Source of the DNA: an uncultured Acetatifactor sp.
GTDB lineage: Bacteria > Bacillota > Clostridia > Lachnospirales > Lachnospiraceae
Assembly (NCBI GenBank): GCA_948896875.1
Contig: CAQUWW010000005.1
Coordinates: 18,156 to 63,749, forward strand
Length of the DNA: 45,594 nt
Reading direction: 5' to 3'
A program made the translations under genes and the position numbers. Each line of letters begins with the position of its first letter. Position 1 is the first letter of the stretch. Shown piece after piece: positions 15,634-23,536 of the stretch. The notes beneath the pieces were generated by a model. That model saw only the letters and a list, made by a program, of their open reading frames with translations, was not told where the DNA came from and made no database searches.

Positions 15634-16509
15634 TCAGCGAGGCTGCTTTTTGTTCCGTCGAAACTGCTTCGGAGTCAGGCCTGTGTGTTTTTTAAAGCAG
15701 CGGATAAAATGGCTGCAATCGGAAAAGCCGGTTTGCCGGCTGATAAACGTGAGATTATGATCAGTGAAAAGCAGATATTCCTCGGCTTTGAATATCCGCA
15801 TCCGCTCAATGTATTCCTTGCAGCTCATGCCGTACTGCTCCCGGAATTTCGCCGCAAATCCCGAATAACTCATATGACATTTTTCGGCAATGTCAGTGAC
15901 ACGGATAGTTTCCTCAAGCCGCCTGTCGATATATTCCGCTATGTCTTCTATGCCATAGATTTCTGTGGAGCTTATAGGACAACTGTTTATATCAAGGCCT
16001 GCGGATATCCACTGCCTGACGATACCGAAGATAAGCCTGTATATCTGTGCGCGGAGCACAATATCTCTTCCGTACAGGCATTGCTCGGCTTCCCTCACAC
16101 AGTCGGAAAAAATCTCTCGGCAATGCAGCGCCTCAGCCTCTCTGACATTAAAATGTATCTGCATATTCTTTTTGTGGGCATATCGGAGAATTGCCGTCAC
16201 AGACGGTGCATAGGAAGATGTGTTCTGAAATTTCGCGGAGTCGAATTTGATCCCGGCAAAAAGAACAGGGGAACTGTCCGCCGAATCTATGGAATGAACG
16301 GATGACGGATAGAAAATAATCAGTTCCCCAGCCGAAACAATATAGGATCTTTCATCGCAGGTGATTGCGGCAATGCCTTTCAGGATATAGATAAATTCTG
16401 CAAAATAGTGCCAATGCTGCTTTACGGGGAAATCCCTCTTTTCCGTACCAAAAAGGAACGTTTCAATGGGGGAATTAAGGCTGTCCTGCTTTTCAAATAG
16501 AGAACTCAT
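15634..16509 (-). CDS. AraC-family transcriptional regulator
   Basis: 291 residues. An N-terminal cupin-like sensing domain (HWHYFAEFIYILKG, IVSAGELIIFYPSSVHSI) is followed by two helix-turn-helix motifs (IRVTDIAEKCHMSYSGFAAKFREQYGM and TFISRQTGFSDCSHFIRCFKKHTGLTPKQFR). I chose the ATG at 16509 with AAAGGAA upstream; the open frame runs 64 codons further but that part contains the leader repeat of the MNT gene read backwards and is not protein-like. Same strand as and directly upstream of the GH10 gene, so it is the likely activator of that operon. Confidence 0.93.
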   Translation of the reverse strand: MSSLFEKQDSLNSPIETFLFGTEKRDFPVKQHWHYFAEFIYILKGIAAITCDERSYIVSAGELIIFYPSSVHSIDSADSSPVLFAGIKFDSAKFQNTSSYAPSVTAILRYAHKKNMQIHFNVREAEALHCREIFSDCVREAEQCLYGRDIVLRAQIYRLIFGIVRQWISAGLDINSCPISSTEIYGIEDIAEYIDRRLEETIRVTDIAEKCHMSYSGFAAKFREQYGMSCKEYIERMRIFKAEEYLLFTDHNLTFISRQTGFSDCSHFIRCFKKHTGLTPKQFRRNKKQPR

Positions 16510-16629
16510 ACAATCATTCCTTTCATGGCGAATGGATTTATACAATTTCCAAAATACTAGCATATTTTCCGGCTTTTTGTCCAGAGGCCTGGAATTATTT
16601 TGTTGTTGAGTCTTTAAAAGTGTGGTAGA

Positions 16630-16705
16630 CTGATAACAGTTGACAGATATATAAGCAGAGTGAAGCAGGGAAAGGGAAGAAAATGAAAGGGTAAATTCCA
16701 ATGGA
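16630..16705 (+). repeat. 76-bp direct repeat, copy 1 (leader and start of the MNT gene)
   Basis: Aligns without gaps to 17575-17650 with about ten mismatches; the core TATAAGCAGAGTGAAGCAGG is identical. It contains the AAAGGG ribosome site and ATG of the MNT gene. Together with copy 2 it brackets the MNT-HEPN pair. Confidence 0.85.
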
Positions 16706-17045
16706 CAATGAGAAAAATATGTGGGACTTTCCTGTAAAGAAAGAAGTAAAATTTAAAAAAGCAAACCGGGTACACCCGCTGATGCAGCTGCGGGTAGAAA
16801 AACTGATTCACAGTTTTTACAACGATGAGAATATTAAAAAAATGGTTTTATTTGGAAGCTCGCTGGAATTCCGCTGCGACAGCTATAGTGATATCGATCT
16901 ATATATTGAAAAATATGACAGGGAAAAGAAATTGGAGTATGTGCCGGAGCTGGATTGTGAAGTTGATATTGTGACTGATCTGCCGCCTGACTCCAGGCTG
17001 TATCAGGAGATAGAAGATAAGGGATTGGTATTGTTTGAGAGGTGA
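16701..17045 (+). CDS. MNT-type minimal nucleotidyltransferase (antitoxin-like)
   Basis: 114 residues. The nucleotidyltransferase core reads MVLFGSSLEFRCDSYSDIDLYIE: the GS motif and the DxD metal ligands at the usual spacing, with a third acidic residue in CEVDIVTDL. Small MNT proteins pair with HEPN proteins as toxin-antitoxin modules, in which the MNT partner modifies (AMPylates) the HEPN protein. Here the HEPN gene starts 4 nt after the stop. The ATG at 16701 is preceded by AAAGGG 9 nt away, inside a 76-bp repeat that recurs after the HEPN gene. Confidence 0.88.
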   Translation: MDNEKNMWDFPVKKEVKFKKANRVHPLMQLRVEKLIHSFYNDENIKKMVLFGSSLEFRCDSYSDIDLYIEKYDREKKLEYVPELDCEVDIVTDLPPDSRLYQEIEDKGLVLFER

Positions 17046-17049
17046 AAGT

Positions 17050-17565
17050 ATGTGTGACGTGCGGTTATTTAGAAGTGCAAGAATGGATTATGAAACGGCG
17101 GAAATGCTGTGGAAGACCTCCTGGGAGGATGAAATGATTTTAAATAATGCGGCGTACCATCTGCAGCAGGCAGTAGAAAAGGTTTTGAAGGGAGCCCTGG
17201 AATGTGTGGGAGTGACTGTGCCGAATACGCACAAGATCACGAAGCTGATATCCATGGTAATCAATAATGGTGCCAATCTGGTTATCACGGAATGGATTGA
17301 TGAGCACTCCGAAATGTTGAGTGAGTGGGAAGCGGAATCCCGTTATAACATGGATTTTCTGGTAGAAAAACGAAAGCTGGACAGGGCAATGGAAGAAATC
17401 CGGGAATTCTTCCGGAAAAACGGGATCCGGAAGGAATTACGTGAGGAATTGCGCGATGGAGGCAAAAGGGAAATGCTGTTAAGCTATCTGCCGGAAGCGC
17501 AAAGGACGTGTAGTGACTTTGAATTGAACTGTTATTATATTATGTTTCAAAAGAAACTGGAATAG
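17050..17565 (+). CDS. HEPN domain protein (MNT partner)
   Basis: 171 residues. Residues about 5-120 match the HEPN fold of the PF05168 type: NAAYHLQQAVEKVLKGALECVGV, then NTHKITKLI and later ESRYNMDF. The R-x4-6-H ribonuclease motif of HepT-type toxins is not seen: none of the His residues (YHLQ, NTHK, DEHSE) has an Arg at the right distance. So it may be a non-RNase or inactivated HEPN. The C-terminal 45 residues are charged and unassigned. ATG at 17050 with AGAGGTG 6 nt upstream inside the end of the MNT gene; the two are surely co-translated. Confidence 0.82.
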   Translation: MCDVRLFRSARMDYETAEMLWKTSWEDEMILNNAAYHLQQAVEKVLKGALECVGVTVPNTHKITKLISMVINNGANLVITEWIDEHSEMLSEWEAESRYNMDFLVEKRKLDRAMEEIREFFRKNGIRKELREELRDGGKREMLLSYLPEAQRTCSDFELNCYYIMFQKKLE

Positions 17566-17574
17566 CAGCATGGC

Positions 17575-17650
17575 CTGATAACAGGCGAGAGGTGTATAAG
17601 CAGAGTGAAGCAGGGAAAGTGAAGAAGACGAAAGGGCAAATTTCAATGGA
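17575..17650 (+). repeat. 76-bp direct repeat, copy 2
   Basis: Second copy of 16630-16705, 945 bp downstream. It keeps AAAGGG and an ATG, but the frame closes after a few codons. It ends 5 bp from the stop codon of the YbhN-like gene. Confidence 0.85.
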
Positions 17651-17654
17651 TAAG

Positions 17655-18671
17655 TTACGTCGTAGCCTTTCGACATATCAATGACAATGCCGCCACTATT
17701 CCACCCAGCAAAAAGGGAACAATCCATGTGGCAAATCGATACACCAATATTACAGGAATCGCCGTGTCATATGCGGCAAATTTCCCGAAAAGCAGTAAAA
17801 ACGCGAATTCCAGAGAACCGACTCCGGAGGGAGCCGGGATAACTCCGGAAAGCATGTAAACCAAGGCCATGAGTGAAATGCACTCTACAGCGGTAAGAGC
17901 TGTCTTGTTCAGGAGCAGGTACATAGGGATACTGTAGAATAAAAGGAGCTTTTGAACCTGGAACAGAAAGACGGATAACATCCGGCGTTTTTGCCGGAGG
18001 ATGTCTCTGCCGGATTGATTCAGCAACAGAATCTGTTCCTTCCATTGAAGAAAGTGTTCCTGTCCGGATGGAAACTTTTCGGAGAGCCGGTCCAGCCCCC
18101 AATTTACTGCAGACGCAATTCTGCCGGAAAGAATCAGACAGCCGAATGCTGTGATCACAGCTACTGTACCCAGGAAGCCCCAAGCTATGAAAACGGAATA
18201 TTCCTTCAAAATTGCATTGTTGTGAATACCGGAAGGCAGGGCAAGGAAGCTGATACCGCCCAACACAAGGATAGCGATTTTTTTCCACATATATTGAAGC
18301 ATGGTAAGCAAAGCAGCTTTTCCCGTTTCAATTCCCTTTTTATGCATATAATGAATTTCTGCAATTCCTGCCCCGTTTCCCAATGTAGTCAGACGATAAA
18401 ACTCACACAAAAAGGCAATGCGAATTCCCTCCGGGGCGGAGGCCCCGGGAATGACTGTGCTCATCAGACAGAAGATAGTCATTCCCTCTATTATGTAGGC
18501 GCTGACCGCAAGAAACGAGCTGACAGCAATATTTGCCGGAGTGACCAGTCTGAGGCCTTCTATAATCCTGATCCAGGAGTCTTTATAAAAGAATACAGAT
18601 AATACTAAAAGCAGGAGCAGAATTCCAGCAGTCAGTTTCTTTTTAAATGACTTTGCGTGATCCTTCTTCAT
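17655..18671 (-). CDS. YbhN/LPG-synthase-TM-like flippase-type membrane protein
   Basis: 338 residues with about eight to nine transmembrane helices. The C-terminal block SGVIPAPSGVGSLEFAFLLLF followed by RFATWIVPFLLGG is the mark of the lysylphosphatidylglycerol synthase transmembrane family (PF03706: YbhN, AglD, MprF N-domain). Such proteins are thought to move or present lipid-linked substrates. No soluble aminoacyltransferase domain is attached. It follows the radical SAM gene by 35 nt on the same strand, so the pair may modify a membrane lipid or lipid-linked molecule; that is inference. Start at 18671 with AAGGGG 9 nt upstream. Confidence 0.9.
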   Translation of the reverse strand: MKKDHAKSFKKKLTAGILLLLLVLSVFFYKDSWIRIIEGLRLVTPANIAVSSFLAVSAYIIEGMTIFCLMSTVIPGASAPEGIRIAFLCEFYRLTTLGNGAGIAEIHYMHKKGIETGKAALLTMLQYMWKKIAILVLGGISFLALPSGIHNNAILKEYSVFIAWGFLGTVAVITAFGCLILSGRIASAVNWGLDRLSEKFPSGQEHFLQWKEQILLLNQSGRDILRQKRRMLSVFLFQVQKLLLFYSIPMYLLLNKTALTAVECISLMALVYMLSGVIPAPSGVGSLEFAFLLLFGKFAAYDTAIPVILVYRFATWIVPFLLGGIVAALSLICRKATT

Positions 18672-18706
18672 GATATCATCCCCTTGCTCGGAAAAAGTGA
18701 GAATAC

Positions 18707-20101
18707 TCAGGGCTTGTAATTTTCGTAGGCGTTTTTCCGGTGCGGTTCTTCCTGCCAGATTTTATCTGCAACAGTCCCCCATTTCCTGGCGTAGGTATGG
18801 CATTTTGCACATAAGTGTTCCACACTTTCCGGTGACTGCAGGTCGGTGGATTTCGCACCTGTTTCTTTTACAATTCGTTCCAGAACCTCCGGATTTTCCA
18901 GCATTGGACAGGGCCGAAGGTGATTCTCATTGAAAGGCTGATTGTCTCTGTAGGCCATGAACAGAGGCTGTTTCAGAATCTCTAACAGGGAATGGGTTCT
19001 TATATTTGCACCTGAGTAGTGAATAAACACGCAGGGTTCCGCATCTCCGTTGGCGTTGATATGGAAATAGTTTCTGCCGCCGGCGATACAGCCCCCCACG
19101 AATTCCCCGTCATTCTGGAAGTCCATGGTGAACAGTCCCTTTCCTGTGGTCATATTCCGGATATCTCTGACGCGCTGCTTCATATAAACGCGCTGTTCCA
19201 TGGTGGGCAGAAGGTCCGGGGAGGCATGGTTGCCCACGGGCATATAGTGGAAGTACAGTGCATATCGGCAGCCTTTATCCACAATCAGATCGATAAATTC
19301 ATCGCTGGTTACGATTTCAATATTTTTTGAGGTATAGCAGATGGAGGTACCGAAGATCAGTCCGTTTTCTTCCAGTAAATCCATAGCCGCCATGACTTTT
19401 CCATATACGCCGTTGCCCCGGCGCAGATCATTGACTTCCGGCGTACCTTCCAGACTGATGGCAAGATAGAGGTTACCAACCCTTTTCATTTCCTGGCAGA
19501 ATGTCCGGTCCACCAGCGTACCGTTGGTGTAGGCCAGAAAAGCGCAGTCGTTGTGCTTTTCGCAGAGCCTGATGATATCTGCCTTTCGGACCAGAGGCTC
19601 TCCGCCGGTAAACATGTAGAAATAGATACCAAGTTCCTTGCCCTGGCAGATAACATTGTCCATTTCCTCAAAGGTAAGATTCAGACGATTTCCATATTCT
19701 GCAGCCCAGCAGCCGGTACAATGGAGGTTACAGGCGCTTGTGGGATCCATAAGAATCAGCCATGGAATGTTGCACTGGTGGATTTCCCGCATTTTTCGAA
19801 TGGTTTTGGTTCCGTGAAAAAAAGCTTCAAATCCCAGGTTCAGGGCGGTAGTCTTCAGAACATATGGATCTGTCTCCGTGAGAATTCGCCGGATATAATG
19901 ATTCAAAGTTCCGTTTTGATCACAGATCATATGTCTTGCTCTGCCGTAGTCGAAATCAAGTTTTTCATTGCTCATATAAGTCTGCATTAGTTCTATGAGT
20001 CTGTCTACATCCTGTTCCCAGCTTTTGGTCCGATGGCGGAGTGCGATATCGATTGCTTTTCCGAAAGCGGCTCTTCCGGCCTTGTGTGTCATTCCACTCA
20101 T
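18707..20101 (-). CDS. Radical SAM protein with SPASM-like C-terminus
   Basis: 464 residues. The radical SAM cluster motif is SACNLHCTGC (CxxxCxxC, about residues 120-127), followed by FTGGEPL (GGE motif) and later radical SAM strands. The C-terminal part has CIAGGRNYFHINANGDAEPC, RPCP and CAKCH, as in SPASM domains that hold auxiliary Fe-S clusters. The N-terminal 110 residues are helical and unassigned. ATG at 20101 with AAGGAGG 7 nt upstream; the frame extends 23 codons further without a ribosome site. It is the first gene of an operon with a YbhN-type membrane protein. No precursor peptide is seen, so a RiPP role is not supported. Confidence 0.9.
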   Translation of the reverse strand: MSGMTHKAGRAAFGKAIDIALRHRTKSWEQDVDRLIELMQTYMSNEKLDFDYGRARHMICDQNGTLNHYIRRILTETDPYVLKTTALNLGFEAFFHGTKTIRKMREIHQCNIPWLILMDPTSACNLHCTGCWAAEYGNRLNLTFEEMDNVICQGKELGIYFYMFTGGEPLVRKADIIRLCEKHNDCAFLAYTNGTLVDRTFCQEMKRVGNLYLAISLEGTPEVNDLRRGNGVYGKVMAAMDLLEENGLIFGTSICYTSKNIEIVTSDEFIDLIVDKGCRYALYFHYMPVGNHASPDLLPTMEQRVYMKQRVRDIRNMTTGKGLFTMDFQNDGEFVGGCIAGGRNYFHINANGDAEPCVFIHYSGANIRTHSLLEILKQPLFMAYRDNQPFNENHLRPCPMLENPEVLERIVKETGAKSTDLQSPESVEHLCAKCHTYARKWGTVADKIWQEEPHRKNAYENYKP

Positions 20102-20134
20102 ATTCGTTCCTCCTTGGTAAAGTGTGTTGATTCT

Positions 20135-20163
20135 ATTATAGAAAAAAGCAGGAGACGAGAAAA
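20135..20163 (-). promoter_or_regulatory. Probable promoter of the radical SAM-YbhN operon
   Basis: Minus strand has a perfect TATAAT (20135-20140) about 34 nt before the ATG; the -35 (TTTTCT, 17 nt away) is weak. Confidence 0.35.
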
Positions 20164-20358
20164 TGGACATTATCGGAAGGGTGTCAAAAATTCAGACATT
20201 GTTATTTTATTGCCGCAAAACCAGACAAATGGCGGGGAATGTCTGTATTTAAATGGTACTGTGACTGGTGGGCAGGACTTTTGAAATGCCTGAATTTTCT
20301 GAAAAATTGAAGTATGAATAAGAATAATAAAAAAATAAAATTTTTTTAGAAAAAAGTA

Positions 20359-20387
20359 TTGACAAATAAAAGGAACTATCATATACT
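20359..20387 (+). promoter_or_regulatory. Perfect-type sigma-A promoter of the candidate ncRNA
   Basis: TTGACA (20359-20364), 17-nt spacer, TATACT (20382-20387), preceded by A/T-rich tracts that resemble an UP element. The best promoter in the window, yet no protein gene follows for over 400 nt. Confidence 0.8.
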
Positions 20388-20394
20388 GTATTTA

Positions 20395-20661
20395 CAGAAA
20401 GAGAGAGGGAAAAACATCTTCCACAAAGACAATTAAATAACAGCAACAAGGTAGTACAAAACAAGATGTGCGGTAAGTACACAGAGAAAGTAACGAATTA
20501 CTGGAAGTTTAGAACGTTACAGTACACAGAGTACAAAGAAGAGTGGAAACGCACAAAGGGTAGAAGTGGAAGAAGAGAACAACTGAATAAAGGAGGTAAA
20601 GTCCATTGGACAACGAGGTATGAGAGAGCGTATTGATTGAATAGAATCGATACGCTCTCTC
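20395..20661 (+). ncRNA. Candidate structured RNA of ~270 nt, family not recognised
   Basis: Starts at a very strong promoter and ends at a near-perfect 17-bp hairpin (20622-20638 with 20645-20661, arms GAGAGAGCGTAT and ATACGCTCTCTC, 6-nt loop). The inside is purine-rich and holds further pairings: ACATCTT (20414-20420) with AAGATGT (20463-20469); GTAACG (20490-20495) with CGTTAC (20515-20520), itself flanked by GTAC/GTAC; and an exact 11-nt direct repeat AGTACACAGAG at 20476 and 20521. Near the end an AAAGGAGG lies before a TTG that opens only five codons. No long ORF fits. It could be a small RNA or a leader cut off from its gene; the SDR downstream has its own promoter. Confidence 0.45.
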
Positions 20662-20704
20662 ACTTATGTGGATAAAAAGGTCAGAGAATTAGTAACTCTG
20701 AAAT

Positions 20705-20733
20705 TTGACAGTGATTTTCAAGTGTGATATATT
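20705..20733 (+). promoter_or_regulatory. Sigma-A promoter of the SDR gene
   Basis: TTGACA (20705-20710), 17-nt spacer, TATATT (20728-20733), about 95 nt before the SDR start. A small CCCG-GTAA-CGGG hairpin lies in the leader. Confidence 0.7.
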
Positions 20734-20832
20734 TAGTTTCGGAAATGACCCGGTAACGGGCAGTAAAAATGTGGGTAACTATTCGGCAAAATGGCGAATG
20801 GCTGCGGGGATTTGATGAAGGAGGGGTTAACG

Positions 20833-21633
20833 ATGGGCTTTTTGACAGGAAAGACAGCGATTATTACGGGCGCAGGACGTGCGGTGTTAAGTGACGGCCG
20901 CTGCGGCTCCATAGGGTACGGCATTGCCACGGCCTATGCGAAAGAGGGTGCAAATATTGTCATTACCGGGCGTAATGTGAAGAAGCTGGAGGACGCAAAG
21001 GAAGAGCTGGAGCGTCTGTATGGCATTCAGGTGCTTGCGGTTGCGGCGGATGTGAATGCGGGCGCAGATAATCAGGCAGTTGTGGAAGAGGTGGTGCGCC
21101 AGACCATAGAGAAGTTCGGAAGAATTGATGTGCTGATCAACAATGCGCAGGCTTCCGCCTCCGGTGTGACGCTTCAGGATCATACCACCGAGCAGTTTGA
21201 TCTGGCGATTTATTCCGGACTTTATGCCGCATTTTATTATATGAAGGCCTGCTATCCCTATCTGGCAGAGACGAAGGGGGCTGTTATCAATTTTGCTTCC
21301 GGCGCCGGATTGTTCGGCAATTTCGGACAGTGTGCCTATGCGGCGGCAAAAGAAGGAATCCGTGGACTGACCCGTGTGGCTGCCACAGAGTGGGCGAAGG
21401 ACGGTATCAATGTGAATATCGTTTGCCCGCTGGCCTGGACCGCGCAGCTGGAGAACTTTGAGAAGGCCTATCCGGATGCCTTCAAGGCGAATGTGAAGAT
21501 GCCGCCTGCGGGACATTACGGGGATGCGGAGCAGGAGATCGGACGGGTATGCGTACAGCTGGCCTCTCCAGATTTCAAATATATGACGGGTGAGACCCTC
21601 ACCCTGGAAGGCGGCATGGGACTGCGGCCGTAA
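20833..21633 (+). CDS. Short-chain dehydrogenase/reductase (SDR) family oxidoreductase
   Basis: 266 residues, Rossmann fold. The cofactor loop starts TGAGRA but continues with VLSDGRC before GSIGYGIA, about seven residues longer than the classic TGxxxGxG loop and partly like the SIAxG element of divergent SDRs. Catalytic residues look present: N in LINNAQ, S in FASGAG, YAAAK (Tyr about 168, Lys about 172). The C-terminus has the usual GETLTLEGGMG. The ATG at 20833 has AAGGAGGGG upstream. It likely uses NAD(P)H on a small carbonyl or hydroxyl compound; the substrate is not deducible. It is followed by a repeat tract and pepC. Confidence 0.9.
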   Translation: MGFLTGKTAIITGAGRAVLSDGRCGSIGYGIATAYAKEGANIVITGRNVKKLEDAKEELERLYGIQVLAVAADVNAGADNQAVVEEVVRQTIEKFGRIDVLINNAQASASGVTLQDHTTEQFDLAIYSGLYAAFYYMKACYPYLAETKGAVINFASGAGLFGNFGQCAYAAAKEGIRGLTRVAATEWAKDGINVNIVCPLAWTAQLENFEKAYPDAFKANVKMPPAGHYGDAEQEIGRVCVQLASPDFKYMTGETLTLEGGMGLRP

Positions 21634-21692
21634 TGTCAGAGTGAAAACTGCGGCCAGTGTATGAAGGGCGGCAATGGGAAAGTAGCAACGCA

Positions 21693-21784
21693 AAAAGTAG
21701 CAACGGGCTGTGAAAAGTGGTAGTGAAAAGCAGCAACGGGTTGTGAAAAGTGGCAGTAAAAAGTAGCAACAGGTCATGAAAAAG
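21693..21784 (+). repeat. 33-bp tandem repeat tract, ~2.8 units
   Basis: Units start at 21693, 21726 and 21759; each begins AAAAGYAGCAACRGGYYRTG and continues with AAAAGTGGYAGT, an internal half-repeat. A partial unit precedes at 21677. The tract lies between the SDR and pepC genes and may be minisatellite-like. No coding role seen. Confidence 0.75.
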
Positions 21785-21875
21785 CCGTATTATGGCAGAG
21801 GAAGTACCGCAAGACACTTTTGAAAGAGGGCATAAGACACGGCAAGAGAAGCCGTTTATGGGAAGAGGCACAAGA

Positions 21876-23210
21876 ATGAGTGAAAATATTACAAAAGAAG
21901 CACTGGCACAGTTTCAGGAAAAGTGCGGTGCGGATAAAGCCTGCAGGGTGGCAATGAACGCTGTGACGGAAAACGGATTGTGGGCGGCGGCGAAAAATGG
22001 GGAAGCGCAGCGGAATACCCGTCACAGCTTTTCTGTGAATCTGAAACAGGGCGCGATTACGGACCAGAAACAGAGCGGGCGCTGTTGGATGTTTGCGGCG
22101 CTGAATACATTCCGCTTTGAAATCATTAAAAAACTGAATCTGGAGACCTTTGAACTTTCTCAGAATTATATGCTGTTCTATGACAAGCTTGAGAAGTCGA
22201 ATTATTTTCTGGAGAGTATTCTGGAGACTTTGGATGAGCCTACAAATGGCAGATTAATCTCCTGGCTGCTGGGCGCGCCCATGAATGACGGCGGACAGTG
22301 GGATATGCTCTGCAATCTGGTGAGAAAATACGGGGTGGTGCCGAAATATGCCATGCCGGAGTCAAAGGCTTCCTCTTCTACCAGAGAGATGAACAGCGCA
22401 TTGACCGTGAAGCTGCGGGAGGACGCCTGTCGTCTGCGGGGGGCTTATGCCCAGGGGGTATCGAAGGCAGAGCTGGCGGAGAAAAAGGCTGAAATGCTGG
22501 AGGAAATCTACCGGATTCTTTGCATCTGCCTGGGCCAGCCGCCGAAGACTTTTGACCTGGAAGTAGAGAACAAGGACGGCGGTTTTATCCGGGATACGGC
22601 TCTGACGCCCCTTGCCTTTTATGAGAAATACATAGGCCTGAAGCTGGAGGATTATATCAGTCTGATCAATGCGCCCACTGCGGACAAGCCTTATCACAGA
22701 AGCTACAGCGTGAAATTCCTGGGCAATGTAAAGGAAGGACGTCCGGTGCGTTATCTGAATCTGGAGATTGAAGAGCTGAAAAAGGCGGCAATCGCACAGC
22801 TGAAGGATGGCTCCCCCGTGTGGTTTGGCTGTGATGTTGGAAAATATTCTTCCAGAGAAGGCGGTATAATGGACCTGGATCTCTATAAGCTGGATGAGCT
22901 GTTGGATGTAGAATTCGGCCTGAATAAGGCGGAGCGTCTGGATTACGGCGAGAGCCTGATGACCCATGCCATGGTATTCCAGGGGGTGAATCTGGACGAG
23001 GAAGGAAGGCCCAACCGCTGGCGTGTGGAGAACAGCTGGGGGGAGAAGGCCGGAGAAAAAGGTTATTATGTTATGAGCGACAGATGGTTTGATGAATTTA
23101 TGTACCAGATTGTGGTTCACAAAAAATATCTGCCGGAAGCTTTTCTGGCAGAATACGAAGCCGAACCGATTATGTTGGAGCCCTGGGATCCCATGGGGTC
23201 GCTGGCATAG
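21876..23210 (+). CDS. pepC: Aminopeptidase C / bleomycin hydrolase (C1-family cysteine peptidase)
   Basis: 444 residues, full length for PepC. Catalytic residues: Cys in QKQSGRCWMFAALN (Cys about residue 70), His in LMTHAMVFQGV (about 363) and Asn in WRVENSWGE (about 385). Family members are cytoplasmic hexameric aminopeptidases whose C-terminus enters the active site; the C-terminus here is DPMGSLA. The ATG at 21876 follows GGAAGAGG; the frame extends 28 codons further upstream into the repeat tract without support. It probably recycles peptides. Confidence 0.95.
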   Translation: MSENITKEALAQFQEKCGADKACRVAMNAVTENGLWAAAKNGEAQRNTRHSFSVNLKQGAITDQKQSGRCWMFAALNTFRFEIIKKLNLETFELSQNYMLFYDKLEKSNYFLESILETLDEPTNGRLISWLLGAPMNDGGQWDMLCNLVRKYGVVPKYAMPESKASSSTREMNSALTVKLREDACRLRGAYAQGVSKAELAEKKAEMLEEIYRILCICLGQPPKTFDLEVENKDGGFIRDTALTPLAFYEKYIGLKLEDYISLINAPTADKPYHRSYSVKFLGNVKEGRPVRYLNLEIEELKKAAIAQLKDGSPVWFGCDVGKYSSREGGIMDLDLYKLDELLDVEFGLNKAERLDYGESLMTHAMVFQGVNLDEEGRPNRWRVENSWGEKAGEKGYYVMSDRWFDEFMYQIVVHKKYLPEAFLAEYEAEPIMLEPWDPMGSLA

Positions 23211-23416
23211 CGCGGTTTGTGTGTATCCACAGTAACCCCGGACAATTCCCTTTATTCCCTTACTTTCCATGCAGGGTGGAGCAGAGAGGATGCATGGGGT
23301 TACTGTTCACTCGATGCCACCGCGAGGCGTTTTCGAGCTTTTTGCGTGACAAACCCGAGACTGCCGTACGCGAAACCGCATGGGCGATACTGTCATATCT
23401 TGGCAGCCCGGTGGAC
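23211..23416 (+). other. Non-coding gap with large inverted repeats after pepC
   Basis: No gene seen. CAGTAACCCC (from about 23232) pairs with GGGGTTACTG (about 23296-23305), and inside it CCATGCA pairs with TGCATGG, giving a long hairpin. A second stem-loop (CTCGATGCC...GGCGTTTTCGAG) is followed by CTTTTT and could end the pepC transcript. The next ~70 nt are GC-rich with CTGCC/GGCAG pairing. Confidence 0.4.
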
Positions 23417-23445
23417 TTGTAAGAGTATGGTTGTTATGGTAGAAT
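23417..23445 (+). promoter_or_regulatory. Probable promoter of the cytidylate-kinase-like gene
   Basis: TTGTAA (23417-23422), 17-nt spacer, TAGAAT (23440-23445), about 90 nt before the start codon. Confidence 0.5.
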
Positions 23446-23536
23446 ATGACCATATTTGTGGCAGAGTACGGCCGGATGGCCGAAACGGCTTTATTTCCGC
23501 AGGCGGCGAGCCGGGCGGAAGGGAGGAGGAATGACG

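Noticed and set aside
16510..16701. 64-codon N-terminal extension of the AraC gene
   Set aside because: No ribosome site, and the stretch is the MNT leader repeat read backwards; the same peptide appears as a shadow at the second repeat copy.
20597..20620. Five-codon ORF (TTG start) with an AAAGGAGG site near the end of the candidate RNA
   Set aside because: Too short to call a gene; noted only as a possible ribosome-binding element of the RNA.
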